The notes beneath the pieces were generated by a model, which saw only the letters and a program-made list of their open reading frames with translations, was not told the origin of the DNA and made no database searches. A stretch of 64,000 nt of DNA. It comes from Thalassospira xianhensis MCCC 1A02616 (GTDB lineage: Bacteria; Pseudomonadota; Alphaproteobacteria; Rhodospirillales; Thalassospiraceae). Where the stretch lies: contig NZ_JPWA01000015.1 of the NCBI RefSeq assembly GCF_003326475.1, positions 53,256 to 117,255 of the forward strand, in the 5' to 3' direction. This document shows positions 16,710 through 25,665 of this stretch, piece after piece (the first letter of the stretch is position 1; each line of letters begins with the position of its first letter). The translations under genes and the position numbers were made by a program.

Positions 16710-18041
16710 ATGACAGCAGATCAGGCCAACGAGCTTGAAGTTCTGCCCATTGGCATGTTCGAAGACCTCCCTGAAAACATGTACCGGGTGGAAACGCCAA
16801 AAAACTTTTCCGTCATTCTGTGTGACGAACACGCAAATCTGAGCCGTGATGCGCTGATCACCCTGCGCGCGGCTGCCCGGCACGATCTTTTCCCCGTTTA
16901 CTGGTTCGGGGCCAATCCGCCATCCTTTGCCGATGCCGTCTTTCCCGAAATTTCAATGCAGGCCCTGCAACTCGCATACCGGGATGCACAGGAAAAATAC
17001 CGCCGGATCGGGCATGTTGCCGCCCCCCATAATGACGAGGATCGCGGGGCGCTGAACCTTCTGGCGTATCTGGTGACACGCGATATTGACGCCGTGCCCG
17101 CCTGGCATCCCGGCAGCCGCAATGCGGTGACCTATGCCCGGCTGCGGCCTGATCTCGCATCGCGCTCGCTGTTATCGCAACTCCATCGGCAGGGGATGCT
17201 GGAGCGCACCTTCTGGCGCAAGACCCATATGTGCCGCAAATGCAGTTCGGCCCGGCTGAATGTTGCCGAACATTGCCCGGAATGCCGGTCTTCAAATCTG
17301 GTGGAAACGGATATTGTCCACCATTTTTCCTGCGGTCATCAGGGGCCGCAAAATGCCTTCCAATTGACAGCGGGCGGACGGATGATCTGTCCATCCTGCG
17401 AACAGATGCTTAATCATTTCGGGGTGGATTACGATAAACCCGGCCGGGTCGAGCTGTGCCAGAACTGCCAGACCGTGACCGAGGAACCCGAAGTCAATTT
17501 TGAATGCCTTGATTGCGAAACCCTGACGCCAAGTGACGAAGCGCCACAGCATGACTGGTACCAATACAGCCTGACCTCGCTCGGGCGTGAAACCGTCATA
17601 TCGGGGCGTTTGCCCGTACCCGGTCTTGAAACCGCATTGGGCAGTTTCGAGCCGTCAAAGGATTACGCAACCTTTGTCGCACTCCTTGATAACGGGCTTA
17701 GCACCGCACAGCGTTATGGCCGCCCGTTTGGCGTTTGCGCCATGCGCTTTGATCAGGGGCAGGATGACGATCACCAGCCCCGCCTTGTCAATGCCGCAAG
17801 TCGCGCAACCCTGATCAAGCTTCTGCGTGAAATCCTGCGGGATTCCGATTTTCTGTATGCAGAAGGCGAACAGATCGTCTTTGTCTTCCCCGAAACCGAT
17901 GCCGGGCAGCTTGATGCCATCATCAGACGGATCGAAGACGGCCTTCGCAGAAACATGACCGATCAGCCCGAATGCCGGTTCGAAGACTGGTCGGATCGGA
18001 CGGTTCGCGACATTTTGCGCGGGATACGTGATGTTCGTTGA
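16710..18041 (+). CDS. Zinc-ribbon TackOD1 domain protein with degenerate GGDEF-like C-terminus
   Basis: A 443-residue cytoplasmic protein. Residues 1-160 form an alpha/beta region I cannot name. Residues about 170-270 match the thaumarchaeal output domain 1 (TackOD1): CRKC at 175-178, then CPEC, HHFSCGHQGP, CPSC, HFGVDYDKPG, CQNC and CLDC, giving many paired zinc ligands. Residues about 315-430 resemble a diguanylate cyclase domain (AQRYGRPFGVCAMRFD, LREILRDSDFLYAEGEQIVFVFPETD), but the GGDEF signature is replaced by AEGEQ, so it is probably catalytically dead and may sense or bind rather than make c-di-GMP. Its stop overlaps the start of a polysaccharide synthase gene, which suggests control of that enzyme. 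The TackOD1 call is recognition from the motif pattern. Confidence 0.75.
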   Translation: MTADQANELEVLPIGMFEDLPENMYRVETPKNFSVILCDEHANLSRDALITLRAAARHDLFPVYWFGANPPSFADAVFPEISMQALQLAYRDAQEKYRRIGHVAAPHNDEDRGALNLLAYLVTRDIDAVPAWHPGSRNAVTYARLRPDLASRSLLSQLHRQGMLERTFWRKTHMCRKCSSARLNVAEHCPECRSSNLVETDIVHHFSCGHQGPQNAFQLTAGGRMICPSCEQMLNHFGVDYDKPGRVELCQNCQTVTEEPEVNFECLDCETLTPSDEAPQHDWYQYSLTSLGRETVISGRLPVPGLETALGSFEPSKDYATFVALLDNGLSTAQRYGRPFGVCAMRFDQGQDDDHQPRLVNAASRATLIKLLREILRDSDFLYAEGEQIVFVFPETDAGQLDAIIRRIEDGLRRNMTDQPECRFEDWSDRTVRDILRGIRDVR

Positions 18042-19311
18042 TGGTATCAATTATCTCCTGTCCTTAAGCTTCCCGGCATTCTTTGCCATGTTCTGGCATT
18101 TCTTTCTGCTCGAACTGCCGCGCTTTGTTCTGGCCGGGATTGCAGTCTGCATTGCTGCGATTTTTCGTCGGCGGTCGGTATCACCGGGGCCGCCGCTGGT
18201 GCGACCGCGCATTTCGGTCCTGCTGCCCGGCCATAACGAGGCAGAAAACCTGCCGCGCGCCATCATGTCGATGCGCGAACAGACCGTGCCCCCCGATCAG
18301 ATCGTCGTGGTCGATGATGGTTCGACCGATGACAGTGTTGCGGTCGCGACCGCCCTGCAAAAGGACGGCCTGATTGATGTGGTCCGCAGCATTCAGGTTC
18401 GCGGCGGTAAATCGGCAGCCGCCAATCTTGGCCTTGCCGAATGCAGTGGCGATATCGTGATCATTGCGGACGCCGATACCACCTATGACTGCGATGCCTT
18501 TGAAAAGCTGATCGCCGGTTTCAATGATCCCAAAATCGGTGCGGTTGCCGGTAATCTTGGCGTGCGTAATCCCGATATCTCGCTTGCGACCCGCTGGCAG
18601 GCGATCCAGTACCAGATTTCCATCGGACTTGGCCGACAGGTTTCCGACATGCTTGGTGTGTTGTTCATCGTTTCGGGCGCGTTTGGCGCGTTCCGTCGAC
18701 AGGCGCTTGAACAGATCGGCGGCTGGTCGGTCGGCCCGGGCGAGGATGCAGAACTGACCAACAAGATCCGCCGTGCCGGGTGGCAGGTGCAATTTGCCCC
18801 CGAAGCCTGGTGCCTGACCGATGTGCCCGAAACATTTGCCCAGCTTGCCCGGCAACGCCTGCGGTGGGACCGGTCACTGGTGCGGATGCGCTGGCGGCGG
18901 TTCCGGGTGTTTCTGGACCCGACCGATGCGCAGTTCCGCCTGTCCAATGCGCTTGGCACCATCGATATCCTGTTCTTTCAGGCCCTTCTGTCGCTGTCTT
19001 TCGTGATCTATCTGATCTGGCTGTTTGATGTTTACGGAAGCTTCGGCTGGATTATTGCGGTCGTCAATCTGCTGGCCTATTCACTGTTTGGCATTGCCGG
19101 TTTTGCCATGGCCCGGATCGCCGCCCCCAATGCGCGGGTGGCGGGGCTTTGGCCTTATGTCCTCGGTTACGGTGTGTTCAATTCGCTGTTTCTGCGTTTC
19201 GTCCGGCTGGTCGCCTGTTTTGATGAACTGATTTTCCGCCGGTCCTTTGATGACAATTATGTCCCGCGCCGGGTGCGTCATGCCGCGCGCAGATCCCGCG
19301 TCGATAATTGA
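18031..19311 (+). CDS. Family 2 glycosyltransferase, processive membrane polysaccharide synthase
   Basis: Predicted inner-membrane synthase of an exopolysaccharide, related to NodC, PgaC, Alg8 and cellulose synthase. Two N-terminal membrane helices precede the GT-A domain. Catalytic motifs are DDGSTDDS (Asp95-Asp96), ADADTTYD near residue 146, GEDAEL near 235 and QRLRW at 275-279, which is the QxxRW signature of processive synthases. Several more helices follow. The polymer cannot be deduced. The start is ATG at 18031 (GTG at 18028 is the alternative); it overlaps the upstream gene by 11 bases. The downstream gene encodes a membrane fusion protein, a layout like alg8-alg44. No PilZ domain is visible here. 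Confidence 0.88.
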   Translation: MFVDGINYLLSLSFPAFFAMFWHFFLLELPRFVLAGIAVCIAAIFRRRSVSPGPPLVRPRISVLLPGHNEAENLPRAIMSMREQTVPPDQIVVVDDGSTDDSVAVATALQKDGLIDVVRSIQVRGGKSAAANLGLAECSGDIVIIADADTTYDCDAFEKLIAGFNDPKIGAVAGNLGVRNPDISLATRWQAIQYQISIGLGRQVSDMLGVLFIVSGAFGAFRRQALEQIGGWSVGPGEDAELTNKIRRAGWQVQFAPEAWCLTDVPETFAQLARQRLRWDRSLVRMRWRRFRVFLDPTDAQFRLSNALGTIDILFFQALLSLSFVIYLIWLFDVYGSFGWIIAVVNLLAYSLFGIAGFAMARIAAPNARVAGLWPYVLGYGVFNSLFLRFVRLVACFDELIFRRSFDDNYVPRRVRHAARRSRVDN

Positions 19312-19333
19312 AAATCAATAAGAACGAGGCTCC

Positions 19334-20371
19334 ATGAAACTTAAAAACCATCGTCCTTCAACCCGCCTGATCCGCGAACCGCGCGCGACGCCCAAAAAGC
19401 GCAATCTGGGTCGCTGGATTTATATCGGCCTGCTGATGCTGATCGGTCTTTGGGCCTTCGATGTGTTTTTTGGCCAGTTCTTTTTCCTGCGCGGCAATGG
19501 GCTGGTGGTTGCACGTCCCTATGTCGTGGCGTCCGAATATATCGGGACCGTACAGGATATCTCGGTCCGGCAGGGCGAGGCGGTCAATGAAGGCGATGTC
19601 GTCGCCTTCCTGACATCCAAACAATATGACGAGGAACTCGCCCGGTCTCAGTTCGAACTATCCACCCTTTCGGCGGACCGTGCCCGCCTGACCAGTGAAT
19701 TGAACGGGCAGCGTGAACTGATTGCGCTTGCGAAAAAACGCCTTGCCTCTGCAACGGATTTCCGCACCCGTCTTGAAACCGGTCTTGCCAACGGCGTTTC
19801 TACCGGAACGGCATTGAATACCGCATATGAGCGGGAATACACCGCGCGCGAGGACCTTGAACGGATCACATCCGATATCACTTCGCTGCGTGCCGAACTG
19901 GCCGCGCTCTATCAGCAAATCGATCAGCGTCGCGTTCTGATGCAGAAAATCGAAGCCGCCTATGACGGGGGCCGTCTTGTCGCCCCGGCAGGTGGTATCG
20001 TGACCGAGGTCAATGCAATCGAAAGCAGCGTGATCCGCCCCGGCGATCTGATCATGACGATTGCTGCCGGAACGCCCTATGTGCTGGCCTATTTTGAAAA
20101 TGGCTCGCTTTACGATATCGAACCAGGGCAGCCGGTGACGATGTATTACGGCACCAGAAACCTGACCGGGATCGTGACCGCCCTTTTGCCGGTATCCGAA
20201 CAGCTCCCCGAAGAATTCCAGCGATCATTCGAGCCTACCGACCGCGCCCAGATTGCCGAAATCCGCATCGCCAATCCCGAAAACTTCCCGCCCCTGTTTG
20301 CCAAGCTTGATATTGGCGGCGGCCTGTTTTCATCGGTTCATCGTCTGTTTGACTGGATGCTGGAAACCTGA
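19334..20371 (+). CDS. HlyD-family membrane fusion protein of the polysaccharide module
   Basis: A 345-residue periplasmic adaptor. A short cytoplasmic basic tail leads into one membrane helix (WIYIGLLMLIGLWAFDVFF). A biotinyl-lipoyl-like half (VASEYIGTVQDISVRQGEAVNEGDVV) follows, then a coiled-coil hairpin from about residue 95 to 210 and the second lipoyl half (VAPAGGIVTEVNAIESSVIRPGDLI). This is the architecture of HlyD/EmrA and of the periplasmic part of Alg44. It lies 22 bases behind the synthase gene and probably helps carry the polymer across the periplasm. No outer-membrane channel gene is adjacent. Its stop is 2 bases from the dgt relic. Confidence 0.88.
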   Translation: MKLKNHRPSTRLIREPRATPKKRNLGRWIYIGLLMLIGLWAFDVFFGQFFFLRGNGLVVARPYVVASEYIGTVQDISVRQGEAVNEGDVVAFLTSKQYDEELARSQFELSTLSADRARLTSELNGQRELIALAKKRLASATDFRTRLETGLANGVSTGTALNTAYEREYTAREDLERITSDITSLRAELAALYQQIDQRRVLMQKIEAAYDGGRLVAPAGGIVTEVNAIESSVIRPGDLIMTIAAGTPYVLAYFENGSLYDIEPGQPVTMYYGTRNLTGIVTALLPVSEQLPEEFQRSFEPTDRAQIAEIRIANPENFPPLFAKLDIGGGLFSSVHRLFDWMLET

Positions 20372-20372
20372 T

Positions 20373-20682
20373 GCGAAAACGCGTCATCGCATCGCGGTCC
20401 GTCATGCCGGAAATATCATCCATCACCCGCATGATCCGGGCATAAAGCCCGTCGGCTTCCTAAAGCTTGCCCGATAGTGGCTTTTCGATCCGGTCGGCTG
20501 GTGGCGGCAGGTGCCAGCCATGGGTTTTGTGTTCTGCAATGTCGATTGCCGTCCGGACAAAACTGTCAGGTTATCCATCGATCACCTCGAACCCGGCCAT
20601 TTCAATCGGTCGGACATTCGGGGCGTGACAAATCCGGACCGCCAGCACCGCTAGCCTCTTGCAATGTTTGGTGTCCTTGCCA
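20373..20682 (-). pseudogene. Decayed copy of the 3' end of dgt
   Basis: This stretch aligns along about 310 bases with the last third of the intact dgt gene (21472-21774), at an offset of 1,099 bases. Examples are the shared blocks GTCATGCCGGAAATAT and ATCACCCGCATGATCCGG. A TCG serine codon of dgt has become TAG, and small insertions and deletions break the frame further on. It has no start. It is therefore a relic, either the displaced old 3' end of dgt after an insertion, or the remains of a partial duplication. Confidence 0.85.
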
Positions 20683-21255
20683 CCCCCGCCAGCCAACTCC
20701 GCTGCCCCTCGACATCGACAACCGCCACCAACCGGGCAGACCACGCCCATGCACCTGCTGCCCCGAACAAGCGCCGCCCGCTTTCGGTTGACGCCGGAAG
20801 CGCACCTCACCCCAAGGGCCGCGGCGTTGTCTCATGACAGGCCCACGTCCCGCCACCGATGACCGGCCTTTCGGCATGTCCGAATGCGCCATCGGCCCAT
20901 CGCCAGGCCAATCCAACCAATTTAGCCCGCCGATCCGATGCAGACGCAATTCGGGCTCGCTGATTCTCGGCATTGCCAAACTTCACCGACCGGTTTGGTT
21001 GCGGCGGATGGGCTGACCTCAGCCCGGCCCTCGCTGCCCCAAACAAACGCCCTTGCCCCAAGGGCACATTTCTCCCGTCATGATAAACCACAGTTTTCGT
21101 AAATCTCGCGTGGCCTCACGGCCCGGACGCACCGCCGCCGTAATGACTTTTCCATGCGCCATTGATGGCCCTTTGGCGATGCCGCCCCCACCATTTCATC
21201 CCGTCAGATCGCTGCCCTGTCATCATCCCATTCCTGTTTTTGCCGCCCGAAACGC
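20683..21255. other. Non-coding, strongly C-rich stretch between the dgt relic and dgt
   Basis: About 570 bases with no gene I can support. The plus strand is unusually rich in C over G, and short open frames on either strand lack ribosome-binding sites and family features. It may be the degraded remains of whatever separated the relic from dgt. Confidence 0.5.
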
Positions 21256-21294
21256 AAAAAACCCGCAAAAGCGAATCACGCTTTGCGGGTTTTG
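21256..21294 (-). terminator. Rho-independent terminator, probably of dgt
   Basis: A stem of about 13 pairs (AACCCGCAAAAGCG with CGCTTTGCGGGTT) and a short loop is followed by six T on the minus strand and four on the plus strand. It lies about 150 bases downstream of the dgt stop. Confidence 0.75.
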
Positions 21295-21447
21295 TCTCCG
21301 GACCCATTTGTCCTGTTGACTTTATCTTTATGGCATAACCAAAAGAACAAATCAAGAACTAATTTCAAGAATGATGGAAAAAATTCCCATCAAAAGCGTA
21401 TTGCGATAAATTTGATATTTATCTCAATATCTTAGGTGGGGGTTCCG

Positions 21448-22887
21448 TTAAATCGTTATGCCCTGAAGCTTTCGGAAAAGCGTCACCGCATAACGGTCCG
21501 TCATGCCGGAAATATAATCCATCACCCGCATGATCCGGGGATAAAGCCCGTCGGCTTCCGAAAGCTTGCCCGACAGAAGCTTGTCGATCCGGTCGGCCTG
21601 CGGTGGCAGGCGCTTGCCATGGGTTTTATGTTCTTCAATGTCGATTGCCGCCCGGACAAAGCTGTCAAGCAGGCCGTTGATCACCTCGAACCCGGCCATT
21701 TCAATCGGCAGGACATGGGGTGCGTTATAAATCCGTTCGACCGCCAGCATCTTGCAATGTTTGGCATCCTTGCCAAGCGGCGTATTGGCCAGTAGATCAC
21801 CTTCCAGCGTACCCGAAAGCAACGCGTCTTCATGCTCGATAAAGGCATCAACGGCGGCCTTCACCAGATTGCCAATCGCCTTGCCGCGCAAAAAGCCGAT
21901 CCGGTCATCTTCGGATTTCTCGGCATACCACGGTTCGGCCCGCAGATCGGCCCAGCGTTTTTCGGCGTCGCCTTGGTATTTTTCCGGGTGGCGGGCAATC
22001 GGGGCCAAGGCGCGTTCGACCTGCTCGAAACTCACACAGTTAAGCTCCCAGCCATCTTCAAGATCGACCACCGAATAGCAGATGTCATCAGCCGCCTCGA
22101 CCAGATAGACCAGCGGATGGCGTCGCCACGCCCCGTCAAATCCGTCAAGTGGCGACAGCCCGCAGACATTGGCAATCGCATGGGCGATGTCGCGCTCTGC
22201 CTGATAATATCCGGGTTTCTTAAGGCCGGTATATTCGCGGCGGCGCGCATCGGGGACCGATGTGCTGCGCGGATATTTGATGAAGCTGCCGAGCGTCCCG
22301 TAAGTCAGGTTCAACCCGCCGTCAAACCGCTTCATTTCAAGCTGGCTTATGATGCGGAGCCCTTGCGCATTCCCTTCGAAATGCCGCAAATCTTCAAGCT
22401 CCGGCCCGGTCAGCCGCCCGGTCAGTTCTTCCTTGGCAAGGCGGGATGTGGTGAACCATTCATTGATCGCATCCTCGCCCGAATGGCCGAATGGCGGGTT
22501 GCCGATATCATGGGCCAGGCACGCGGCCTGCACCATGTAACCGATATCGGCAATGGTGATCGGGCTTCCCTTGGGCAGGTGCTTGACGATATGCGCACCC
22601 GCCATAAGGCCAAGCGACTGCCCGACCGATCCGACCTCTATCGTGTGGGTCAGGCGGGTATGCACATGGTCATTTTCCGAAAGCGGATGAACCTGTGTCT
22701 TGTTCTGAAGACGGCGGAACGAGGATGAAAAAATGATCCGGTCAACATCGATCTGGAACGGGCTTCTGCCATCCGGGCTTGGATGCGGATCGCCATCGGG
22801 CAGGCGGATCTTGCCATCCCGAAAATCAAGCCGGTGTGGTGAAAGCAGATTTTCCCAGCGCATTTTGGCCGGTTGCATCGAACCCAT
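21448..22887 (-). CDS. dgt: Deoxyguanosinetriphosphate triphosphohydrolase (dGTPase-like HD hydrolase)
   Basis: Hydrolyses dGTP or other dNTPs to nucleoside and triphosphate in the cytoplasm, shaping dNTP pools. The start at 22887 (MGSMQPAKMRWENLLSP) is preceded at 10 bases by AGGGAG and gives 479 residues. The HD metal site is seen in THTIEVGSVGQ and in LAHDIGNPPFGHSGEDAI, and the C-terminal metal-site aspartate in YLVEAADDICYSVVDLEDG. The N-terminal FSSSFRRLQNKTQVHPL block is family-specific. A decayed copy of its 3' end lies 1.1 kb downstream. Confidence 0.93.
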   Translation of the reverse strand: MGSMQPAKMRWENLLSPHRLDFRDGKIRLPDGDPHPSPDGRSPFQIDVDRIIFSSSFRRLQNKTQVHPLSENDHVHTRLTHTIEVGSVGQSLGLMAGAHIVKHLPKGSPITIADIGYMVQAACLAHDIGNPPFGHSGEDAINEWFTTSRLAKEELTGRLTGPELEDLRHFEGNAQGLRIISQLEMKRFDGGLNLTYGTLGSFIKYPRSTSVPDARRREYTGLKKPGYYQAERDIAHAIANVCGLSPLDGFDGAWRRHPLVYLVEAADDICYSVVDLEDGWELNCVSFEQVERALAPIARHPEKYQGDAEKRWADLRAEPWYAEKSEDDRIGFLRGKAIGNLVKAAVDAFIEHEDALLSGTLEGDLLANTPLGKDAKHCKMLAVERIYNAPHVLPIEMAGFEVINGLLDSFVRAAIDIEEHKTHGKRLPPQADRIDKLLSGKLSEADGLYPRIMRVMDYISGMTDRYAVTLFRKLQGITI

Positions 22888-22997
22888 GGCGATGCGACTC
22901 CCTGTCCGTGTCGTGTGTGCGTCCGCAAACCCGACTTTAACGGGGTGGGGAGTCGGGCGCAATCGGGCAAAACCGATTGCGCCAAATCAGTGTGATC

Positions 22998-23417
22998 TTA
23001 TCCGAAGAACCAGCTTTTCGGATTATCAATCGGGCTGCCGTTAAGCGCGCGCAAAAGACCAATCACGTTGCGCCCGATGAACCACGCGGTGGTATAAAGC
23101 GCCATCAGGCCGACAATCGCCCAGCCCAGAAGCGGCACCCATCCGATCACCAGCGTGAAAAAGCCCAAGATGATCGCATAAAGGATGCTGATCCAGAATG
23201 TGCGGATGACGAATGTGTAATGGCTGTTGGTCCAGTGATCATCATCCTCGCGCGCGACATAGGCAACAATCAGCGCGATCAACCCGGTGGCAAAGGCGGT
23301 AAACAGGGTCGCGATCATCAGGCCGTAGCAGACGACAGCGGTATTGCCGCCGCGCGTATCTGCATATTGCGGGGCATTGTCAAACGATGCGTCCTGACCT
23401 GTCATCCGGTCACTCAT
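22998..23417 (-). CDS. DUF4870-type small membrane protein
   Basis: A 139-residue inner-membrane protein with three to four hydrophobic segments (VVCYGLMIATLFTAFATGLIALI; TFWISILYAIILGFFTLVIGWVPLLGW; IVGLMALYTTAWF). The WTNSHYTFVIRTFWI stretch is the conserved part of this family, sometimes annotated as YvlB/Tic20-like. Function unknown. An AGGAAC ribosome-binding site supports the start. It is divergent from the glutathione reductase gene. Confidence 0.75.
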   Translation of the reverse strand: MSDRMTGQDASFDNAPQYADTRGGNTAVVCYGLMIATLFTAFATGLIALIVAYVAREDDDHWTNSHYTFVIRTFWISILYAIILGFFTLVIGWVPLLGWAIVGLMALYTTAWFIGRNVIGLLRALNGSPIDNPKSWFFG

Positions 23418-23648
23418 GGGCGTTGTTCCTGTGTTGTGGGGCCGTTCATCAAATCACCGGCTCTTTCCAGCATATAGCGAGAAAATTACCAAATGCTATC
23501 TTCGGTTGGGTGAACCGGCATTCCGGGGCGTTTTTTAACGCGATAACACGAATTTCATCGCAAAGGGGCGGCTTTTGCCTCGACTCTTGTGATTTCCGCC
23601 CTACATTTGGCCCCATATCACGCAATGATCAAGAATAAGGAATTCCGC

Positions 23649-25010
23649 ATGTCGGACTATGATTTTGACCTGTTTGTTATCGGTGCCGGATCGGGCGGCG
23701 TGCGGGCCGCGCGCGTTGCATCGGGCTATGGGGCAAAGGTCGCGATTGCCGAGGAAAGCCGCGTTGGCGGCACCTGTGTCATTCGCGGCTGTGTCCCGAA
23801 AAAGCTTCTGGTTTACGGCGCACATTTTGCCGAGGATTTCGAAGACGCGGCCGCCTATGGCTGGACCCTTCCGGGCGAACCCAGCTTTAGCTGGAAAAAG
23901 CTGATCGCCAACAAGGATGCGGAAATCGACCGCCTGAATGGCATCTATCACAAGCTTCTGGCCGGTTCGAACGTCAAGCTGTTCGAACATCGCGCAACCT
24001 TCAAGGACGCCCATACCGTTGTCGTGGGGGGCGAGGAAGTTACTGCCGAACGCATCCTGATCGCGGTTGGCGGTCATCCGACCCTGCCCGAAATTCCGGG
24101 CATCGAACATGCGATTTCCTCGAACGAGGCCTTTCACCTCGAAGACCTGCCGAAACGCATTGTGGTTGTTGGCGGTGGCTATATCGCGGTTGAATTTGCC
24201 GGGATTTTTGCCGGGCTTGGATCACGCGTCACACAGCTTTATCGCGGCGATCAGATTCTGCGCGGTTTTGATCACGATATCCGCAGCCATCTGGCCGAGG
24301 AAATCGTCAAAAAGGGAGTTGATCTGCGCTTCAACACCAATGTCACCGCGATTGAAAAACAGTCCGATGGCAGCCTGAAACTGACCCTGACAGGCGGGGG
24401 TGACATGGAAGTCGACGCCGTAATGTTCGCGACCGGTCGCGCACCGAATACCAAGGGCCTTGGGCTTGAAGCCGTCGGGATCGAAACGAACGATAACGGT
24501 GCGGTCAAAATCAACAAGGGCCTGCAAACCAGCGTTCCGAACGTCTATGCGGTCGGTGACGTGACCGACCATGTGCAACTGACCCCGGTCGCGATCAAGG
24601 AGGGCATGGCCTTTGCCGATACCGTCTTTGGCGGCAAACCGTGGTCGATGTCCTATCAGGCGATCCCGACCGCCGTCTTCAGCCAGCCCCCGGTTGGGAC
24701 GGTCGGTCTGAGCGAGGAAGAGGCACGCGCAAAGGGCGGACCGGTTGAAATCTACAAATCAACCTTCAAGCCAATGCGCCATACCCTTTCGGGCCGCGAC
24801 GAAAAGACCATGATGAAACTCGTCGTCGATAAAACCACCGACGTCGTCCTTGGTGCCCACATGGTCGGCCCCGACGCCGCCGAAATCATCCAGGGTATCG
24901 GCATCGCGGTTCGCCTTGGCGCAACCAAGGCCCAGTTCGACCAGACCGTCGCGGTGCATCCGTCAGCAGCGGAAGAATTCGTCACCATGCGCTTCCCGTT
25001 CGCGGATTAA
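23649..25010 (+). CDS. gor: Glutathione-disulfide reductase
   Basis: NADPH-dependent flavoprotein that regenerates reduced glutathione. The start at 23649 follows AAGGA at the right spacing and gives 453 residues. An FAD-binding GAGSGG is at residues 12-17, the redox-active disulfide is Cys43/Cys48 in GGTCVIRGCVPKK, the NADPH-binding VVVGGGYIAVEFAGIFAGLG lies near 175, and the C-terminal HPSAAEEFV contains the catalytic His-Glu pair. Its transcript probably ends at the hairpin at 25108-25137. Confidence 0.96.
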   Translation: MSDYDFDLFVIGAGSGGVRAARVASGYGAKVAIAEESRVGGTCVIRGCVPKKLLVYGAHFAEDFEDAAAYGWTLPGEPSFSWKKLIANKDAEIDRLNGIYHKLLAGSNVKLFEHRATFKDAHTVVVGGEEVTAERILIAVGGHPTLPEIPGIEHAISSNEAFHLEDLPKRIVVVGGGYIAVEFAGIFAGLGSRVTQLYRGDQILRGFDHDIRSHLAEEIVKKGVDLRFNTNVTAIEKQSDGSLKLTLTGGGDMEVDAVMFATGRAPNTKGLGLEAVGIETNDNGAVKINKGLQTSVPNVYAVGDVTDHVQLTPVAIKEGMAFADTVFGGKPWSMSYQAIPTAVFSQPPVGTVGLSEEEARAKGGPVEIYKSTFKPMRHTLSGRDEKTMMKLVVDKTTDVVLGAHMVGPDAAEIIQGIGIAVRLGATKAQFDQTVAVHPSAAEEFVTMRFPFAD

Positions 25011-25031
25011 AACACCGGGAACCGTTACCTA

Positions 25032-25060
25032 CCGTCATTCCCGCGAAGGCGGGAATCCAG
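25032..25060. repeat. REP-like palindromic repeat, copy 1
   Basis: The sequence CGTCATTCCCGCGAAGGCGGGAATCCAG has arms ATTCCCGC/GCGGGAAT around a short loop. Repeats of this form are dispersed in intergenic regions of many proteobacteria. A diverged second copy is at 26861. Confidence 0.7.
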
Positions 25061-25107
25061 ACTTCGGTGCTAAGCGCACGAGCAATCGGTGAATGGCAGA
25101 TACAATC

Positions 25108-25137
25108 AAGGCGGCATTCCTGTGGTGCCGCCTTTTT
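25108..25137 (+). terminator. Rho-independent terminator between gor and the Lrp-type regulator
   Basis: A 9-bp stem (AAGGCGGCA with TGCCGCCTT) and a 9-base loop are followed by five T. The genes converge here, and the T-run favours ending the gor transcript. Confidence 0.85.
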
Positions 25138-25142
25138 AAATC

Positions 25143-25631
25143 TTAAAACGCCAACGGCGCATTATCCACGACCTCTTTCATCACGAAAAATGTTCGCGTT
25201 TGCCGGACACCGGGAAGCGCGATCAGTTGGTCACCATGCAGGTGATTGAAGTCCGCCATGTCGCGGACCCGGATTTTCAGGAAGTAATCGAAATCCCCCG
25301 CCACCAGATGGCAATCAAGGATAAAGGGCAGCTTGCGGCACGCGGTTTCAAACGCGGCGAAGCTGTCGGGCGTTGATCGGTCCAGCACCACGCCAACCAT
25401 CACCAGTGCCGCGCGATCCACCTTGTCCGGGGCGATCTGGGCGCGGATGGAGGTGATATATCCTTCCTCGAACAGGCGTTGCATCCGGCGGTGGCAGGTG
25501 GCCGGGCTGACATTGACCCGTTTGGCGATATCGGCATTGCCCATCCGCCCGTCAGTTTGCAGCAGGCGCAGAATCTTTTGATCGATGCGGTCTATCGGGG
25601 CGGCATTCGCGGGACTGGCAGGCTGGGTCAT
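25143..25631 (-). CDS. acdR: Lrp/AsnC-family regulator, probable AcdR (activator of acdS)
   Basis: A 162-residue Lrp-type regulator. The N-terminal winged helix (IDQKILRLLQTDGRMGNADIAKRVNVSPATCHRRMQRL, in pieces) binds DNA and a RAM/AsnC effector domain follows from about residue 80. The start at 25631 has GAAGG upstream. The gene is divergent from acdS, the arrangement known for acdR-acdS in Pseudomonas and other rhizobacteria, where AcdR with ACC activates acdS. The AcdR name therefore rests on context. An Lrp-type site lies between the genes. Confidence 0.82.
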   Translation of the reverse strand: MTQPASPANAAPIDRIDQKILRLLQTDGRMGNADIAKRVNVSPATCHRRMQRLFEEGYITSIRAQIAPDKVDRAALVMVGVVLDRSTPDSFAAFETACRKLPFILDCHLVAGDFDYFLKIRVRDMADFNHLHGDQLIALPGVRQTRTFFVMKEVVDNAPLAF

Positions 25632-25650
25632 GAAAGAACCTTCCGGAATT

Positions 25651-25665
25651 CTGTAAATTTTCGAA
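25651..25665. promoter_or_regulatory. Candidate Lrp box between acdR and acdS
   Basis: CTGTAAATTTTCGAA agrees with the Lrp consensus YAGHAWATTWTDCTR at about 10 of 15 positions, in an AT-rich patch 20 bases upstream of the acdR start. The match is moderate. Confidence 0.4.

Noticed and set aside
20602..21091. Minus-strand open frames of 94-125 residues in the C-rich region
   Set aside because: No ribosome-binding site, no similarity to known families that I can see, and composition dominated by the local base skew.
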